From assembly GCA_963763215.1 (NCBI GenBank), contig CAVXNX010000004.1, positions 1 to 64,000 on the forward strand: DNA of 64,000 nt. Reading direction: 5' to 3'. The notes beneath the pieces are model-generated. The model ran no database searches, was not told the origin of the DNA, and worked only from the letters and a program-made list of their open reading frames with translations. The translations under genes and the position numbers were made by a program. This document shows positions 45,706-58,017 of the stretch, piece after piece. Origin of the DNA: DASQZK01 sp963763215 (GTDB lineage: Bacteria > Bacteroidota > Bacteroidia > Bacteroidales > GCA-2748055). Within the stretch, counting starts at the first letter, position 1. Each line of letters begins with the position of its first letter.

Positions 45706-47610
45706 ATGAAAACCATCAATGAATTTTTTGAACACTATGCCGGAAAGTACACCGGCAACGCCATGATGTTTGAAAAAACCGGCGGGGCATACCAACCTTC
45801 CACCTATGCGGAGATCCGCGAAGACGTGCACCGATTTGCTGCCGGACTGATATCCCTGGGATTGAAAAAAGGCGACCGGGTTTCGCTGATCGCCGAAGGC
45901 AGAAACGCCTGGGTCATCAGTGAACTGGGTATCCTGTATGCCGGGGCGGTCAACGTCCCATTGTCTGTCAAACTCCAGGACAGCACCGACCTGAAATTCA
46001 GGATCAACCATTCCGGGTCGAAGTTTGTGATCATCTCCGGTTCACAATCACGGAAACTCAAAGGCATCAGGCAGGAATTACCTACGGTGGAAAAATTCAT
46101 TTATCTTGATCCCATGCCCGGATTTAAGGACAACGAGATCTATTTCGGGAATGTACTGGAACTGGGAAAATCGTACCTGGTGGAACACCAGGAGGAATTT
46201 GAGAATACCTGGCATTCGGTTCTTCCCGATGATATGGCCAATATCTGCTACACTTCCGGAACGACGGCCGATCCCAAGGGCATCATGCTGAGCCACCGGA
46301 ATTACACGGCCAATGTTGAACAGGCACTGACCCTGATGGAGATCCCGGAATACTACTGCACGCTCCTCATCCTTCCCTGGGATCATTCGTTTGCCCATAC
46401 GGCAGGAATTTATGCCGTCATCGCATCGGGTGCGAGCATGGCTTCCGTGCAGCCGGGTTCTTCCCCGATGGAAACCCTGAAGAACATCCCGGTCAATATC
46501 CGTGAAATCAAACCGCATTTTCTGCTCAGTGTACCGTCACTGGCCAAAAATTTCCGGAAGAACATCGAGAAAGGCATCCGTGAAAAGGGTCCTTTCCTGA
46601 CAAAATTATTCAACCATGCCCTGAAAACAGCCTATCTCTATAACGGGATGGGATGGGACCGGGGCAAAGGATGGCGGATTCTCCTGGCGCCTTACGTCAG
46701 GCTCATGGATGCCATTTTGTTTAAGAAGGTGCGGGAAGCCTTCGGCGGAAACCTTGATTTTTTCGTCGGCGGGGGCGCCCTCCTGGATATCGAGCTGCAA
46801 CGTTTTTTCTCTGCCATCGGCATCCCGATGTACCAGGGGTACGGACTGTCTGAAGCCGCTCCGGTCATCAGCTCCAATGCCGCGCATAAACACAAGATGG
46901 GGTCATCCGGTTTCCTCGTCGATCATCTCGAGGTGAAAATCCTCGATGAAGACGGGAATGCCCTGCCCCCCGGCGAGAAGGGAGAGATCGTGGTGAAGGG
47001 TGAAAACGTGATGCTGGGTTACTGGCGCAATGAACAGGCTTCAAGGGAAGTCCTGAAGAACGGATGGCTGTACACCGGCGATATGGGATACCTCGACAAG
47101 GACAATTTCCTATACGTGATGGGGCGGTTCAAAAGTCTGCTGATCTCTGATGACGGTGAAAAATACAGTCCCGAAGGCATCGAGGAAGCCTTCACGGAAC
47201 AATCCAAGGTCATCGACCAGGTCATGCTTTACAATAGTCAGAAACCCTACACGGTTGCCCTTCTTCACCCAAACAGGGAAGCCATACGGCGGATCCTGAA
47301 AGACGACCATATCGATCCCGCCTCCGGCGAAGGCGTGGATGCCGCGTTAAAGCTCATCGAGACCGAGCTGCTCGAGTACCGTTTAAAGGGCAGATACGAG
47401 GATATGTTCCCCCAGCGCTGGTTGCCTGCGGCCATAGGGATCCTGGATGAAGGGTTTACCGAGGAAAACCGGATGATGAATTCCACGATGAAAATCGTCA
47501 GGGGCGTGATCACGGAGGCTTACCAGGAACGGATCGACTATCTTTATACGCCGGAAGCCAAAAATATTCTGAATAACCTCAACATTGAGGCCATGAAGCG
47601 ACTGCTCTAA
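45706..47610 (+). CDS. Long-chain acyl-CoA synthetase (AMP-forming)
   Basis: 634 residues. ICYTSGTTADPKGIMLSH is the ATP/AMP-binding P loop, YQGYGLSEAAPV the adenylate motif and YTGDMGYLDKDNFLYVMGRFK the hinge, with a late-domain core at KYSPEGIEEAF. Size and order fit the FadD/ACSL type with an LC-FACS-like middle. It joins fatty acids to CoA with ATP, probably at the inner face of the membrane. It lies about 155 bases before metH on the same strand, with a structured stretch between; co-transcription is possible but not needed. Confidence 0.88.
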   Translation: MKTINEFFEHYAGKYTGNAMMFEKTGGAYQPSTYAEIREDVHRFAAGLISLGLKKGDRVSLIAEGRNAWVISELGILYAGAVNVPLSVKLQDSTDLKFRINHSGSKFVIISGSQSRKLKGIRQELPTVEKFIYLDPMPGFKDNEIYFGNVLELGKSYLVEHQEEFENTWHSVLPDDMANICYTSGTTADPKGIMLSHRNYTANVEQALTLMEIPEYYCTLLILPWDHSFAHTAGIYAVIASGASMASVQPGSSPMETLKNIPVNIREIKPHFLLSVPSLAKNFRKNIEKGIREKGPFLTKLFNHALKTAYLYNGMGWDRGKGWRILLAPYVRLMDAILFKKVREAFGGNLDFFVGGGALLDIELQRFFSAIGIPMYQGYGLSEAAPVISSNAAHKHKMGSSGFLVDHLEVKILDEDGNALPPGEKGEIVVKGENVMLGYWRNEQASREVLKNGWLYTGDMGYLDKDNFLYVMGRFKSLLISDDGEKYSPEGIEEAFTEQSKVIDQVMLYNSQKPYTVALLHPNREAIRRILKDDHIDPASGEGVDAALKLIETELLEYRLKGRYEDMFPQRWLPAAIGILDEGFTEENRMMNSTMKIVRGVITEAYQERIDYLYTPEAKNILNNLNIEAMKRLL

Positions 47611-47673
47611 GTTTCCTTCAGCCGTTCTCCCATCGAGAAATGGCAAACCGGCGATTGGAATACTCCCCATTTA

Positions 47674-47717
47674 GTGCTAATTTTGGAGATTCACGGGAAA
47701 CGGGATCTCATTGGCAC
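47674..47717 (+). promoter_or_regulatory. Possible structured leader before metH
   Basis: GTGCTAAT (47674-47681) pairs with ATTGGCAC (47710-47717), one G-U included. Inside, GAGAT (47686-47690) pairs with ATCTC (47705-47709), directly stacked with a TTTG bulge on the 5' side and a 14-base loop. It ends 48 bases before the metH start. I do not recognise it as a known SAM or B12 riboswitch. Confidence 0.35.
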
Positions 47718-47765
47718 CGTTATCCCATAGATAAACGCGATGATCATCACATGAAACCCATCAGA

Positions 47766-50396
<2,631 letters not shown>

Positions 50397-51453
50397 GCTC
50401 TATGCCAGGGGAATCAGGGAGGAATACCAGACACTCCGGGAAACCTATGCGGGGGCCAAAGCGAAGGTCGACTACATGAGCCTCGCGGAAGCCAGGGAGA
50501 ACAAACTTTCCATCGACTGGACGAAAGCAGAGATCGTCAAACCCTCCTTTACGGGTATCCGGGTGCTGAATGATTATCCCCTTGCCGAGATCCGTGAATA
50601 CATCTCGTGGGTCTTTTTCTTTGTCGTATGGGGGTTGAAAGGGAAATTTCCCGGGATCTTCGATGATCCCGTCCAGGGAGAGGAAGCCCGAACCCTGTAT
50701 AAGGAAGCCAACGAGATGCTCGACAGGCTGGTCGCTGAAAAATGGCTGACTGCCAATGCCGTGGTCGGCTTTTTCCCGGCAAATTCCGTCGGTGACGATA
50801 TTGAAGTCTACAGTGATGAATCGAGGTCACAGGTCCTGACGCGGTTTATCAACCTGCGCAACCAGGTGAAAAGGCCCGGCAATGCTCCCAATCTCTGCCT
50901 GGCCGACTTTATCGCACCCCGCAACAGCGGCAGGATCGATTACCTCGGGGCTTTCGCCAATACGGCGGGCATCGGTATCGAGAAAAAGCTCGCCGAATTT
51001 GAACGCGACCAGGACGATTACAGCAGCATCATGCTCAAAGCACTGGCCGACCGCCTGGCCGAAGCCTTCACCGAACTCCTGCACAGGAAGGTCAGGAAAG
51101 AGCTGTGGGGTTATGCTCCCGACGAGGAACTGACGCTGGAAGAGCTTATCCTGGAAAAATACATCGGCATCCGCCCGGCCCACGGTTATCCCGCCTGTCC
51201 GGATCATTCGGAGAAAGAAACCTTATTTCAGCTGCTCGATGTCAGTCAAAAATCCGGCATCAGCCTGACCGAGAACTTCAGCATGTATCCGGCCGCATCG
51301 GTCAGCGGGCTGATATTCGCCAACCCCGAATCCAGGTATTTCTTCGTGGGCAAAATCGGCCAGGACCAGGTCGCTGATTATGCCAAACGGAAAGGCGTCT
51401 CCACCGGCGTTATCGAGAAATGGCTGGCCTCCAACCTGAATTACAAAGCCTAA
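50397..51453 (+). CDS. metH: Cobalamin-dependent methionine synthase, C-terminal activation part
   Basis: About 350 residues, read as ELYARGIREEYQTLRETYAG and onward; an ATG at 50476 is internal and not the start. This is the AdoMet-binding activation domain of MetH: RPGNAPNLCLADFIAP, then RPAHGYPACPDHSEK, the conserved R-x-x-x-G-Y-P-A-C-P-D-H motif, and SVSGLIFANPESRYF. It reactivates oxidised cobalamin using AdoMet and an electron donor. Joined to the first piece the protein is about 1,229 residues, the usual MetH size. metF follows 13 bases later. Confidence 0.9.
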
Positions 51454-51466
51454 CTGTTAACCTAAG

Positions 51467-52420
51467 ATGAAAGTTGCTGATAAACTGAGAAACACCGGAA
51501 AAACCCTTTTCTCCTTCGAACTCCTGCCTCCCCTGAAGGGACGGAAACTGGACGACATTTACAACGCCATTGACCCGCTGATCGAATTCGACCCCCTGAA
51601 TATCAACGTGACCTATCACCAGCAGGAATCGGTGTACCGCCTTAAGAACAACGGGCTGATGGAACGCAGGGTTATCCGGAAGAGGCCCGGCACCGTCGCC
51701 ATTGCAGCGGCCATTGCCTACAAATACAATGTGACCGTCGTTCCGCACCTCATCTGCGGCGGATTTACAAAAGAGGAAACCGAGGATGTGCTGATCGACC
51801 TGCATTTTCTCGGCATGCATAATCTTCTCGTTCTCAGGGGCGACCCACAAAAAGGACAGCGGGCATTCATCCCCGAGCACGGCGGTCATGAGCACACCGT
51901 GGATCTCATCCGGCAGATCACCAATATGAACAAGGGCATTTACCTCGACGAACAGATCCAGAATGCCGAGCATACCGACTTCTCCGTCGGTGTGGCCGGA
52001 TACCCGGAAAAACATTATGAAGCGCCCAACCACGAAACCGATCTCCAGTTCCTGAAGGAAAAGATCGATGCCGGCGGAGAATACGTCGTGACCCAAATGT
52101 TCTTCAACAATGCCAGGTTTTTCGAGTTCAGGGATCGATGCCGGGCTGCCGGAATCACCGTTCCCATTGTACCGGGCATCAAACCCATTACATCGGTGAA
52201 AGACGTGGATGTGCTTCCCAGCGTCTTCCATATCGATATTCCCAACGAGCTGGTGAAAGAGGTCAGGAAATGCAAAACCAATGCGGAAGCCAAGGAGGTG
52301 GGGGTTGAATGGACGACCCAACAGTCTCTCGAGCTTAAAGCTTCAGGGGCTCCGGCCATCCATTATTACACCATCGGCATTTCCGATAACATCCGGAAAA
52401 TTGCCCAAAGGGTTTTCTGA
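51467..52420 (+). CDS. metF: 5,10-methylenetetrahydrofolate reductase
   Basis: 317 residues of the FAD-dependent MTHFR family: FSFELLPPLKGRKLDD near the start with the catalytic-type E, NINVTYHQQES, NLLVLRGDPQKGQ and FFNNARFFEFRDRCRAAGI. It reduces methylene-THF to methyl-THF, the donor used by MetH, whose gene ends 13 bases upstream, so the two steps are made from one transcript. It is cytoplasmic. No break is seen, and it converges with a small lipoprotein gene four bases on. Confidence 0.93.
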   Translation: MKVADKLRNTGKTLFSFELLPPLKGRKLDDIYNAIDPLIEFDPLNINVTYHQQESVYRLKNNGLMERRVIRKRPGTVAIAAAIAYKYNVTVVPHLICGGFTKEETEDVLIDLHFLGMHNLLVLRGDPQKGQRAFIPEHGGHEHTVDLIRQITNMNKGIYLDEQIQNAEHTDFSVGVAGYPEKHYEAPNHETDLQFLKEKIDAGGEYVVTQMFFNNARFFEFRDRCRAAGITVPIVPGIKPITSVKDVDVLPSVFHIDIPNELVKEVRKCKTNAEAKEVGVEWTTQQSLELKASGAPAIHYYTIGISDNIRKIAQRVF

Positions 52421-52423
52421 GGC

Positions 52424-52984
52424 TTACCTGTCGGGAACCGGAGGGAAATCGATCTGAAGACTGATACTGTCCATCCATGCATTGATTTTCCCGGCTTCCG
52501 GGGACACATTGCGCGACATCCAGTCGCCCCGGCTTTCCAAAAGGATGAATTTATACTCCCTGTCCTGTGGAAAATAGATCAGCCCATAGTTGCTGACCTG
52601 TCCCATATCGTTCCCCTGGCTTTGTTTATCCGTGAGAGTGCCGTGCGAAGCGGCCGAAATGTAAGAGAAATAGTGGAGCAGATCATCGCCCGGAATGGTC
52701 AGGTACGTGGTATCGGTGAGGGAGAGATCGTCAAGGAGATCACTTTCCGGTATCAGCCCACCGTCGTGAATGGGCTTCCAGTCCATCTCCGGGCCATACA
52801 AGGAAAAACCCCTGACCCTTCCGTCATGATCGATGAACCATCCCTTCAACTGGTGGCCCCAGGCGTAGTTTTCATAGATCCGGGCAAAGAGGACATCCTG
52901 GTTGATAACCGGATCCTGCGTTTCCCGGGAACACTGAAATGCCATCAACACAAATGCAAAAATAAGTAAACCGGTTTTTTTCAT
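52424..52984 (-). CDS. Lipoprotein of unknown function
   Basis: 186 residues. MKKTGLLIFAFVLMAFQCSRE is a lipoprotein signal with the lipid Cys in F-Q-C. The mature protein is acidic, with repeated aromatic-Gly turns (YENYAWGHQLKGWFIDHDGRVRGFSLYGPEMDW), and seems to be a single domain. No family or motif is recognised. It stands alone between metF and the pepD terminator. Confidence 0.75.
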   Translation of the reverse strand: MKKTGLLIFAFVLMAFQCSRETQDPVINQDVLFARIYENYAWGHQLKGWFIDHDGRVRGFSLYGPEMDWKPIHDGGLIPESDLLDDLSLTDTTYLTIPGDDLLHYFSYISAASHGTLTDKQSQGNDMGQVSNYGLIYFPQDREYKFILLESRGDWMSRNVSPEAGKINAWMDSISLQIDFPPVPDR

Positions 52985-53044
52985 CTTAAATCGCTTTATG
53001 AAGAGATGTTATGACCCGGTAAAAAGTTGCTTCCGGTGATAAAA

Positions 53045-53084
53045 AAAAGGGCCGACTGCCATAAAGCAGATCAGCCCCCCTTTT
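53045..53084 (-). terminator. Terminator after pepD
   Basis: GGGC (53049-53052) and CTGC (53056-53059) pair with GCAG (53066-53069) and GCCC (53074-53077). Read on the minus strand the stem is followed by eight T, so it ends transcription coming from pepD. Confidence 0.7.
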
Positions 53085-53104
53085 CGTTCATCCCTGATCC
53101 GGTA

Positions 53105-54565
53105 CTATTTTTTTTCCGGTATATTCGCCAGGGTTTCCACCAGGTAGTCCCAGAATTTCCCGACCGATTCGATGTTTACTTTTTCGTCGGGGGAATGGGG
53201 GAACCGGATGGTGGGCCCGAAGGAAATCAGGTCCATCCCCGGGTAAACATCTCCGATGATGCCACATTCCAGGCCGGCGTGAATGACTTTAATCTCGGGA
53301 TCGTTGCCGTATTTTTTCTTATACACGTTCCGCATGGTGTTCAGAATGGGTGATTTCATATCCGGCTTCCAGCCCGGGTAGATGCCGTCGTGGACGACCT
53401 GTGCACCGGCGAGGGCCATAACCGATTCGGTCATATTCCCGAGATCAAATTTGGCGGTATCGACGGAACTGCGCAGCAGGCAGAGGACGCTGACCTTGCC
53501 GTTTTCCGATTTAACGATCGCCAGGTTGGTGGACGTTTCCACGATCCCGGGCGTCTCCGTGCTCATCCGGATGGCACCGTTGGGAATACCATAGACCATC
53601 TTGATCAGCCGGTCCGTGGAATCCTGGTCCATCACGGTTGAAGGCGGATCGGCCGGGCTGGCCTTGAAACTCAGGTGGGGCTCTGTCCCGGAGAGTTCAT
53701 GAATGAATATCCCTTCGTATTCTTCCACCGCTTTCAGGAAGCCATCGGCTTTGTCGCCGGGTACGGCCACCACGGCGAAAGCTTCACGGGGAATGGCATT
53801 ACGCAGGCTGCCTCCGTCGATGGATGACAGACGCATGCCGAATTCTTTGGCGCCGTGCCAGAGAAAGCGGAACATCAGTTTATTGGCATTTGCCCGTCCG
53901 AGATCAATGTCGAGACCCGAATGGCCGCCTTTCAGACCGGTAACCGACAGCCGGAAAGCTTTCATCCCGGAAGGCACTTTTTCTTCGTTGTATTTCAGTG
54001 TGGCGGAGGTGTTCATCCCACCGGCACAACCAATGTAAAGCTGACCTTCATCTTCCGAATCGAGGTTCAGGAGGATGTCGCCTTTGAGAAGTCCGGGCTT
54101 CAGGGCGAAGGCTCCGGTCATTCCGGTTTCTTCGTCGATGGTGAGCAGGACTTCCAATGGACCGTGTTTCACCGACTTCTCTTCAAGCACGGCGAGAGCT
54201 GCAGCCACGCCGATGCCGTTATCCGCGCCAAGGGTGGTTCCTTCAGCAGTAACCCATTCCCCTTCAACAAAAGCCTGGATCGGGTCTTTTTCAAAATCGT
54301 GGGTTTTGTCGCTGTTTTTCTGCGGCACCATATCGAGATGAGACTGCAGCACGACGCCCATTTTATGTTCCATACCGGGTGTGGCCGGTTTGCGGATGAT
54401 GACATTGCCGACTTCATCGACAGTCGTCTCAAGTCCAAGGTCTTCACCAAATTTCCGGGCAAAGGCGGTCGCCTGTGCTTCCTTTTTGGAAGGACGGGGA
54501 ATCCGGGTTAACTGGTAGAAATTTTCCCAGAGGGAATGCGGGTACAACGATTTAATGGCAATCAT
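53105..54565 (-). CDS. pepD: Aminoacyl-histidine dipeptidase (M20 family)
   Basis: 486 residues, usual PepD length. Metal and catalytic blocks of M20/PepD are present: VVLQSHLDMVPQKN (His and Asp), LGADNGIGVAAALAVLE (Asp), TIDEETGMTGA (catalytic Glu and metal Glu) and VIHAGLECGIIG near the end. GGHSGLDI lies in the lid domain. It cuts dipeptides with broad specificity (carnosinase type) in the cytoplasm. It is the last gene of a minus-strand run OPT transporter, PqqD-like protein, PepD, which fits uptake and digestion of short peptides. Confidence 0.92.
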   Translation of the reverse strand: MIAIKSLYPHSLWENFYQLTRIPRPSKKEAQATAFARKFGEDLGLETTVDEVGNVIIRKPATPGMEHKMGVVLQSHLDMVPQKNSDKTHDFEKDPIQAFVEGEWVTAEGTTLGADNGIGVAAALAVLEEKSVKHGPLEVLLTIDEETGMTGAFALKPGLLKGDILLNLDSEDEGQLYIGCAGGMNTSATLKYNEEKVPSGMKAFRLSVTGLKGGHSGLDIDLGRANANKLMFRFLWHGAKEFGMRLSSIDGGSLRNAIPREAFAVVAVPGDKADGFLKAVEEYEGIFIHELSGTEPHLSFKASPADPPSTVMDQDSTDRLIKMVYGIPNGAIRMSTETPGIVETSTNLAIVKSENGKVSVLCLLRSSVDTAKFDLGNMTESVMALAGAQVVHDGIYPGWKPDMKSPILNTMRNVYKKKYGNDPEIKVIHAGLECGIIGDVYPGMDLISFGPTIRFPHSPDEKVNIESVGKFWDYLVETLANIPEKK

Positions 54566-54624
54566 TTTATCTGTTTTATGTGATGAGTATATGATTAGTC
54601 CTGCACCTGGTCATGGTCCCGTTT

Positions 54625-54998
54625 TTAGTCCATCAGCTGGAAAAAGGTGATGTAACGGCGTTCATAGAGCATGGAGGCAAACGTGTTCAGCCGGTCTTCA
54701 AGCCCGGCCAGCGATGCTTCATCGAGAGCCGAATGTTTCCGGAGATGATCGGCGATCTGCCGGACATTTCGCTCACCGTCCATCAGCCTTCCATGCCTCG
54801 GATCCAATCACATCGAGCTTGATTTTGAAATACAGGAAACGTGTCCGGGGGAACATGGCATACGTGATCTTCACTCCGGAACTTGGGAACGAGCACGGTG
54901 ACCCTTCCTTCATTCTCTTCATGAGCCATGGTCCTTACCGGGATAAGATCCATCGCATTGATACTCTTTAAAACACGTCGCCGTTCGAAATAGTTCAT
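54625..54998 (-). CDS. PqqD-like small protein (frameshifted twice)
   Basis: Three frames are needed. MNYFERRRVLKSINAMDLIPVRTMAHEENEGRVTVLVPKF runs from 54998. YAMFPRTRFLYFKIKLDVIGSEAWK follows in a second frame from about 54880. LMDGERNVRQIADHL..YERRYITFFQL follows in a third from about 54800. Together they give a ~125-residue protein with the PqqD fold: LDxIGSxxWxLMDG, then R-x-V-x-x-I-A, then a winged helix. PqqD proteins bind peptides in RiPP systems, but stand-alone relatives of unknown role are common in Bacteroidota. Here it lies between OPT and PepD genes. Confidence 0.7.
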
Positions 54999-55075
54999 GT
55001 CCCGATGGGGTTTGGATGACACAAGGCAGGGACGCACCGGGAAGGCACGTCCCTGGAATGAAGATCAAAAAGGGG

Positions 55076-57148
55076 TTACATCTCCACCTTTGGCGGAGCG
55101 GGTTCGTCAGGCTTTCCGGCGTTGTTCAACGGGATTCTCACCAGGATCAGACCGATGATGCCCAGGACGAACAACCCGGCGATATACGACGGATTTTTAA
55201 AGACCGCACCCGGAAATTTATCGAAGGTGGCAAAGATGGCAAAGATCAGTCCGACGAGAGCTTCGCCGGCGATGAGACCGGACGCCAGGAGGACACCGGT
55301 ATTTTCGACCCGTGTTTTCTGAGCCTCGTTAAATTTCCGTCTCTCGGTAAAGTTAGTGACAATGCCTTTGATCAATCCGCCGATGAAGATGGCAAATGTT
55401 GTTTCAAGCGGGAGGTACATGCCGACGCAAACCAGCATCGGGCTTTTCACCTGCATGAGGATAAAGCCGAGACCCATGAGCATCCCGGTGATGATCAGCG
55501 GCCAGGCCATCTGCCCGCCCACGATCCCCTGGGAGAGGATGGCCATGAGGTTGGACTGGGGAGCGGAAAGCTTCCGGCTTCCAAAACCGCCCGCATAACC
55601 TTCAACGACGCCGGTATTGATGTCGCCCTTGTTCAGGTAGGACAAGACGAAGAACATCACCGAACCGGCGATGACCACCCCGATAATGTCGCCGATCTGC
55701 ATTCTCCAGGGCGTCCCGCCGAGGATATGCCCGGCTTTCAGATCCTGGAGCATCTCACCTGCCACGGCAGCGGAAACACACACCACGGCAGCCACACCGA
55801 GGGTTGAAGCGACGCCTTCATTTCCCTTGGCGCCCAGGATGACCATGATCAGAGCCGTCACCACAAGGGCGGTCAGCGTAAGACCACTGATCGGGTTGTT
55901 GCTGGAGCCCATGATACCGACAAGGTAACCTGAGACGGCGGCAAAGAAAAAGGCCAGGATGATCATGACCGTCGCCGCCACCACGGCAACGATGACACTG
56001 GTGTGAAAAACGAACCAGGTGATCCCGAAGGTGGTGATGGCCACGGCAATAATGCCGATCATGATCCAGTTGAAACTGATGTCTTTTTCATTCCGCGGAA
56101 TGCCGGTGTCAATCCCCGCAGCCGCTTTCTTGACATCATCGATCGATCGTGACACCCCGGCGAAGAGACTCTTTCGCATCATGTAGAGGGTATAAACGGC
56201 ACTCACCAGCATACCGCCGATGGCGATTGGTCGGACAATGTATTTCCAGACATCGTAAGCCGTGTTGACCCAGGCCTTTTGCATCGCGACCTGCTGCGTC
56301 AGCCCCTCGGACTGGACCAGGCTGGCAGCCAGAGCATTGATATCGAGACCCGGCGCCAGGAAATAGAGGATCATGGGTGTGAGAAGACCCCAGGCGATGA
56401 GGCTCCCGCTGAAGTTCAGCGAAGCCAGGCGGGGCCCGATGATGTATCCGACCCCGGTATAAGCCGGACTGATGCCCGGGCTCCCGATGAGAGCGCCGCC
56501 TTTTCCGAAAAATGCGGTGCCGGTAATTTTCTGTTTGGCAAAGATCACAAACTGTTCCCAGTAGGTGGAGAAGACTTTAAATTCGCCCAGCGCCTTAACA
56601 ATCCCACCAAAGATCATGGCCCCAAAGAGCAGTTTCGAGCCGCCGCCGCCCTGGCTTCCCGACTTATGAATTTCGGCAGCAGCGATGGATTCGGGAAAAG
56701 GAAGTTCCGCATCGTCAACCATCACTTTCCGCAGCAGAGCGACGAACATGATCCCCAGGATACCCCCGGCAATGAGAATGATCGTGGTTATTCCGTAGGT
56801 AAAGTAGTTGTTGACTTCAATACCCTGTTCCATGTTCTGCTGGTAAATGATGTAGAATGCGGGAATGGTGAAAATTGCACCCGCGGCGACCGATTCACCG
56901 ATGGAGCCGACGGTTCGTGCAAAATTCTCTTCGAGGATCGATCCCCGCATTGCCTTGATAAGAGCCATTCCGATTACCGCGGCCGGATAAGTGGCTGCGA
57001 TGGTCATCCCGGCTTTCAGCCCCAGGTAGGCATTCGCCGCCCCCAGAATAACTGCCAGTACGATACCGATAATCAAAGCCCTGATCGTAAATTCAGCCAT
57101 TCGTGTCTCGGCTGAAACGAAAGGAACAAACTTTCTCTCTTGGGACAT
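55076..57148 (-). CDS. OPT family oligopeptide transporter
   Basis: 690 residues, about 14-16 hydrophobic helices. EFTIRALIIGIVLAVILGAANAYLGLKAGMTIAATYPAAVIG is the typical OPT start, and YIIGPRLASLNFSGSLIAWGLLTPMI and SSNNPISGLTLTAL are further family signatures. OPT proteins in bacteria import short peptides or metal-peptide complexes with protons. With PqqD-like and PepD genes just downstream on the same strand (gaps of 77 and 59 bases), import followed by cleavage is likely. The inverted repeat GATCGGT..ACCGATC upstream (about 57172-57206) could be an operator. Confidence 0.9.
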   Translation of the reverse strand: MSQERKFVPFVSAETRMAEFTIRALIIGIVLAVILGAANAYLGLKAGMTIAATYPAAVIGMALIKAMRGSILEENFARTVGSIGESVAAGAIFTIPAFYIIYQQNMEQGIEVNNYFTYGITTIILIAGGILGIMFVALLRKVMVDDAELPFPESIAAAEIHKSGSQGGGGSKLLFGAMIFGGIVKALGEFKVFSTYWEQFVIFAKQKITGTAFFGKGGALIGSPGISPAYTGVGYIIGPRLASLNFSGSLIAWGLLTPMILYFLAPGLDINALAASLVQSEGLTQQVAMQKAWVNTAYDVWKYIVRPIAIGGMLVSAVYTLYMMRKSLFAGVSRSIDDVKKAAAGIDTGIPRNEKDISFNWIMIGIIAVAITTFGITWFVFHTSVIVAVVAATVMIILAFFFAAVSGYLVGIMGSSNNPISGLTLTALVVTALIMVILGAKGNEGVASTLGVAAVVCVSAAVAGEMLQDLKAGHILGGTPWRMQIGDIIGVVIAGSVMFFVLSYLNKGDINTGVVEGYAGGFGSRKLSAPQSNLMAILSQGIVGGQMAWPLIITGMLMGLGFILMQVKSPMLVCVGMYLPLETTFAIFIGGLIKGIVTNFTERRKFNEAQKTRVENTGVLLASGLIAGEALVGLIFAIFATFDKFPGAVFKNPSYIAGLFVLGIIGLILVRIPLNNAGKPDEPAPPKVEM

Positions 57149-57276
57149 TTTTTTTCAGGTTTTTTAATTAAAGATCGGTAAATGTAACAATTTATCCCGA
57201 AACCGATCGTTGGTACGCTTTCGCAGCACGCAAAATTTATATGTTTTATGATATACGGAGAGCGAGGCAGGCGGGA

Positions 57277-57924
57277 TCAAAGGAGCTCCCCATGGGTGAA
57301 TTCGCCGGTAAACAGGACGTCGCCGTTCTCGTTCCAGACCGTCTTATGGCCATGCTCGCGGCCGTCAAGGTAAAACATCTCGATGCATTTCAGGCCATTC
57401 CGGAAATACTTGACCTGCTTGCCATGCAGCACATCCATATTGTAGGTGGCCACGTATTTCTTCCCCCCTTTCTCATACCACATGAGGAACCTCCCGTGAC
57501 GCTTTCCGTCCTTCAGGGTGAAGAGGGCCTTGATATTCCCGCTGGCATAATAGGTGGTGACCTGGCCGTTCCTGACCCCTTGACGGTATTCCGCTTCAAC
57601 CATCAGGCATCCGGCCTCGTTGTATAATTTTATCCTGCCGTGAAGAAGACCATCCTTCAGGTAGCCTTCCTCAGCGAGGTTGCCGTTTTCATAAACCCAG
57701 AAATAATGCCCGGTGTAGGGTTGGCCGTTAACCGGGTCGAAATAGGTCTTTTCCCGTTTCTCCAGATCATTGAGATCTGTGCTGTTCTTCACTGGTCGTG
57801 CCGGCATGTCAGGAAGTTTTAGACGATTCGTTCCAAAGGAGTTTTTCGCTCCAAAAGCCTTACTCCTTTCTAACATTCCCTCCTGCCCGATTGTTCGTCC
57901 CGGCTCACCATGGTCAATCCCCAT
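57277..57924 (-). CDS. MORN-repeat (YwqK-type) protein
   Basis: 215 residues. The last ~150 hold about seven MORN-like repeats of 20-24 residues: YENGNLAEEGYLKDGLLHGRIKLYNEAG, YASGNIKALFTLKDGKRHGRF and similar, with the G-x-x-H/N-G core. The first 45 residues are polar and low in structure, so the start may lie further in (for example MPARPVKNST). Such proteins are often labelled YwqK antitoxin-like by similarity alone; no toxin gene is beside it. Possible binding to protein or lipid; the role is unknown. Confidence 0.75.
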   Translation of the reverse strand: MGIDHGEPGRTIGQEGMLERSKAFGAKNSFGTNRLKLPDMPARPVKNSTDLNDLEKREKTYFDPVNGQPYTGHYFWVYENGNLAEEGYLKDGLLHGRIKLYNEAGCLMVEAEYRQGVRNGQVTTYYASGNIKALFTLKDGKRHGRFLMWYEKGGKKYVATYNMDVLHGKQVKYFRNGLKCIEMFYLDGREHGHKTVWNENGDVLFTGEFTHGELL

Positions 57925-58017
57925 GCTGGAGATCCCGTAGAATATTCATAACTTTACATGTCTTCATACTTAGGTTTATCCTATGAATGATTGAAGGGAA
58001 TGCAAAAGAACAGGTTT

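Noticed and set aside
47610..47765. A known SAM (S-box) riboswitch before metH, suggested by GTGCTAAT
   Set aside because: The other S-box blocks (the GCAACC side and the final GAAAGATGAG) are missing or in the wrong order.
55016..57115. Long plus-strand frames opposite the OPT transporter
   Set aside because: Extremely polar and acidic translations, typical of antisense of membrane-protein codons.
57277..57924. A toxin-antitoxin pair based on the YwqK-like MORN protein
   Set aside because: No toxin-like gene lies beside it; the antitoxin name rests on weak similarity.
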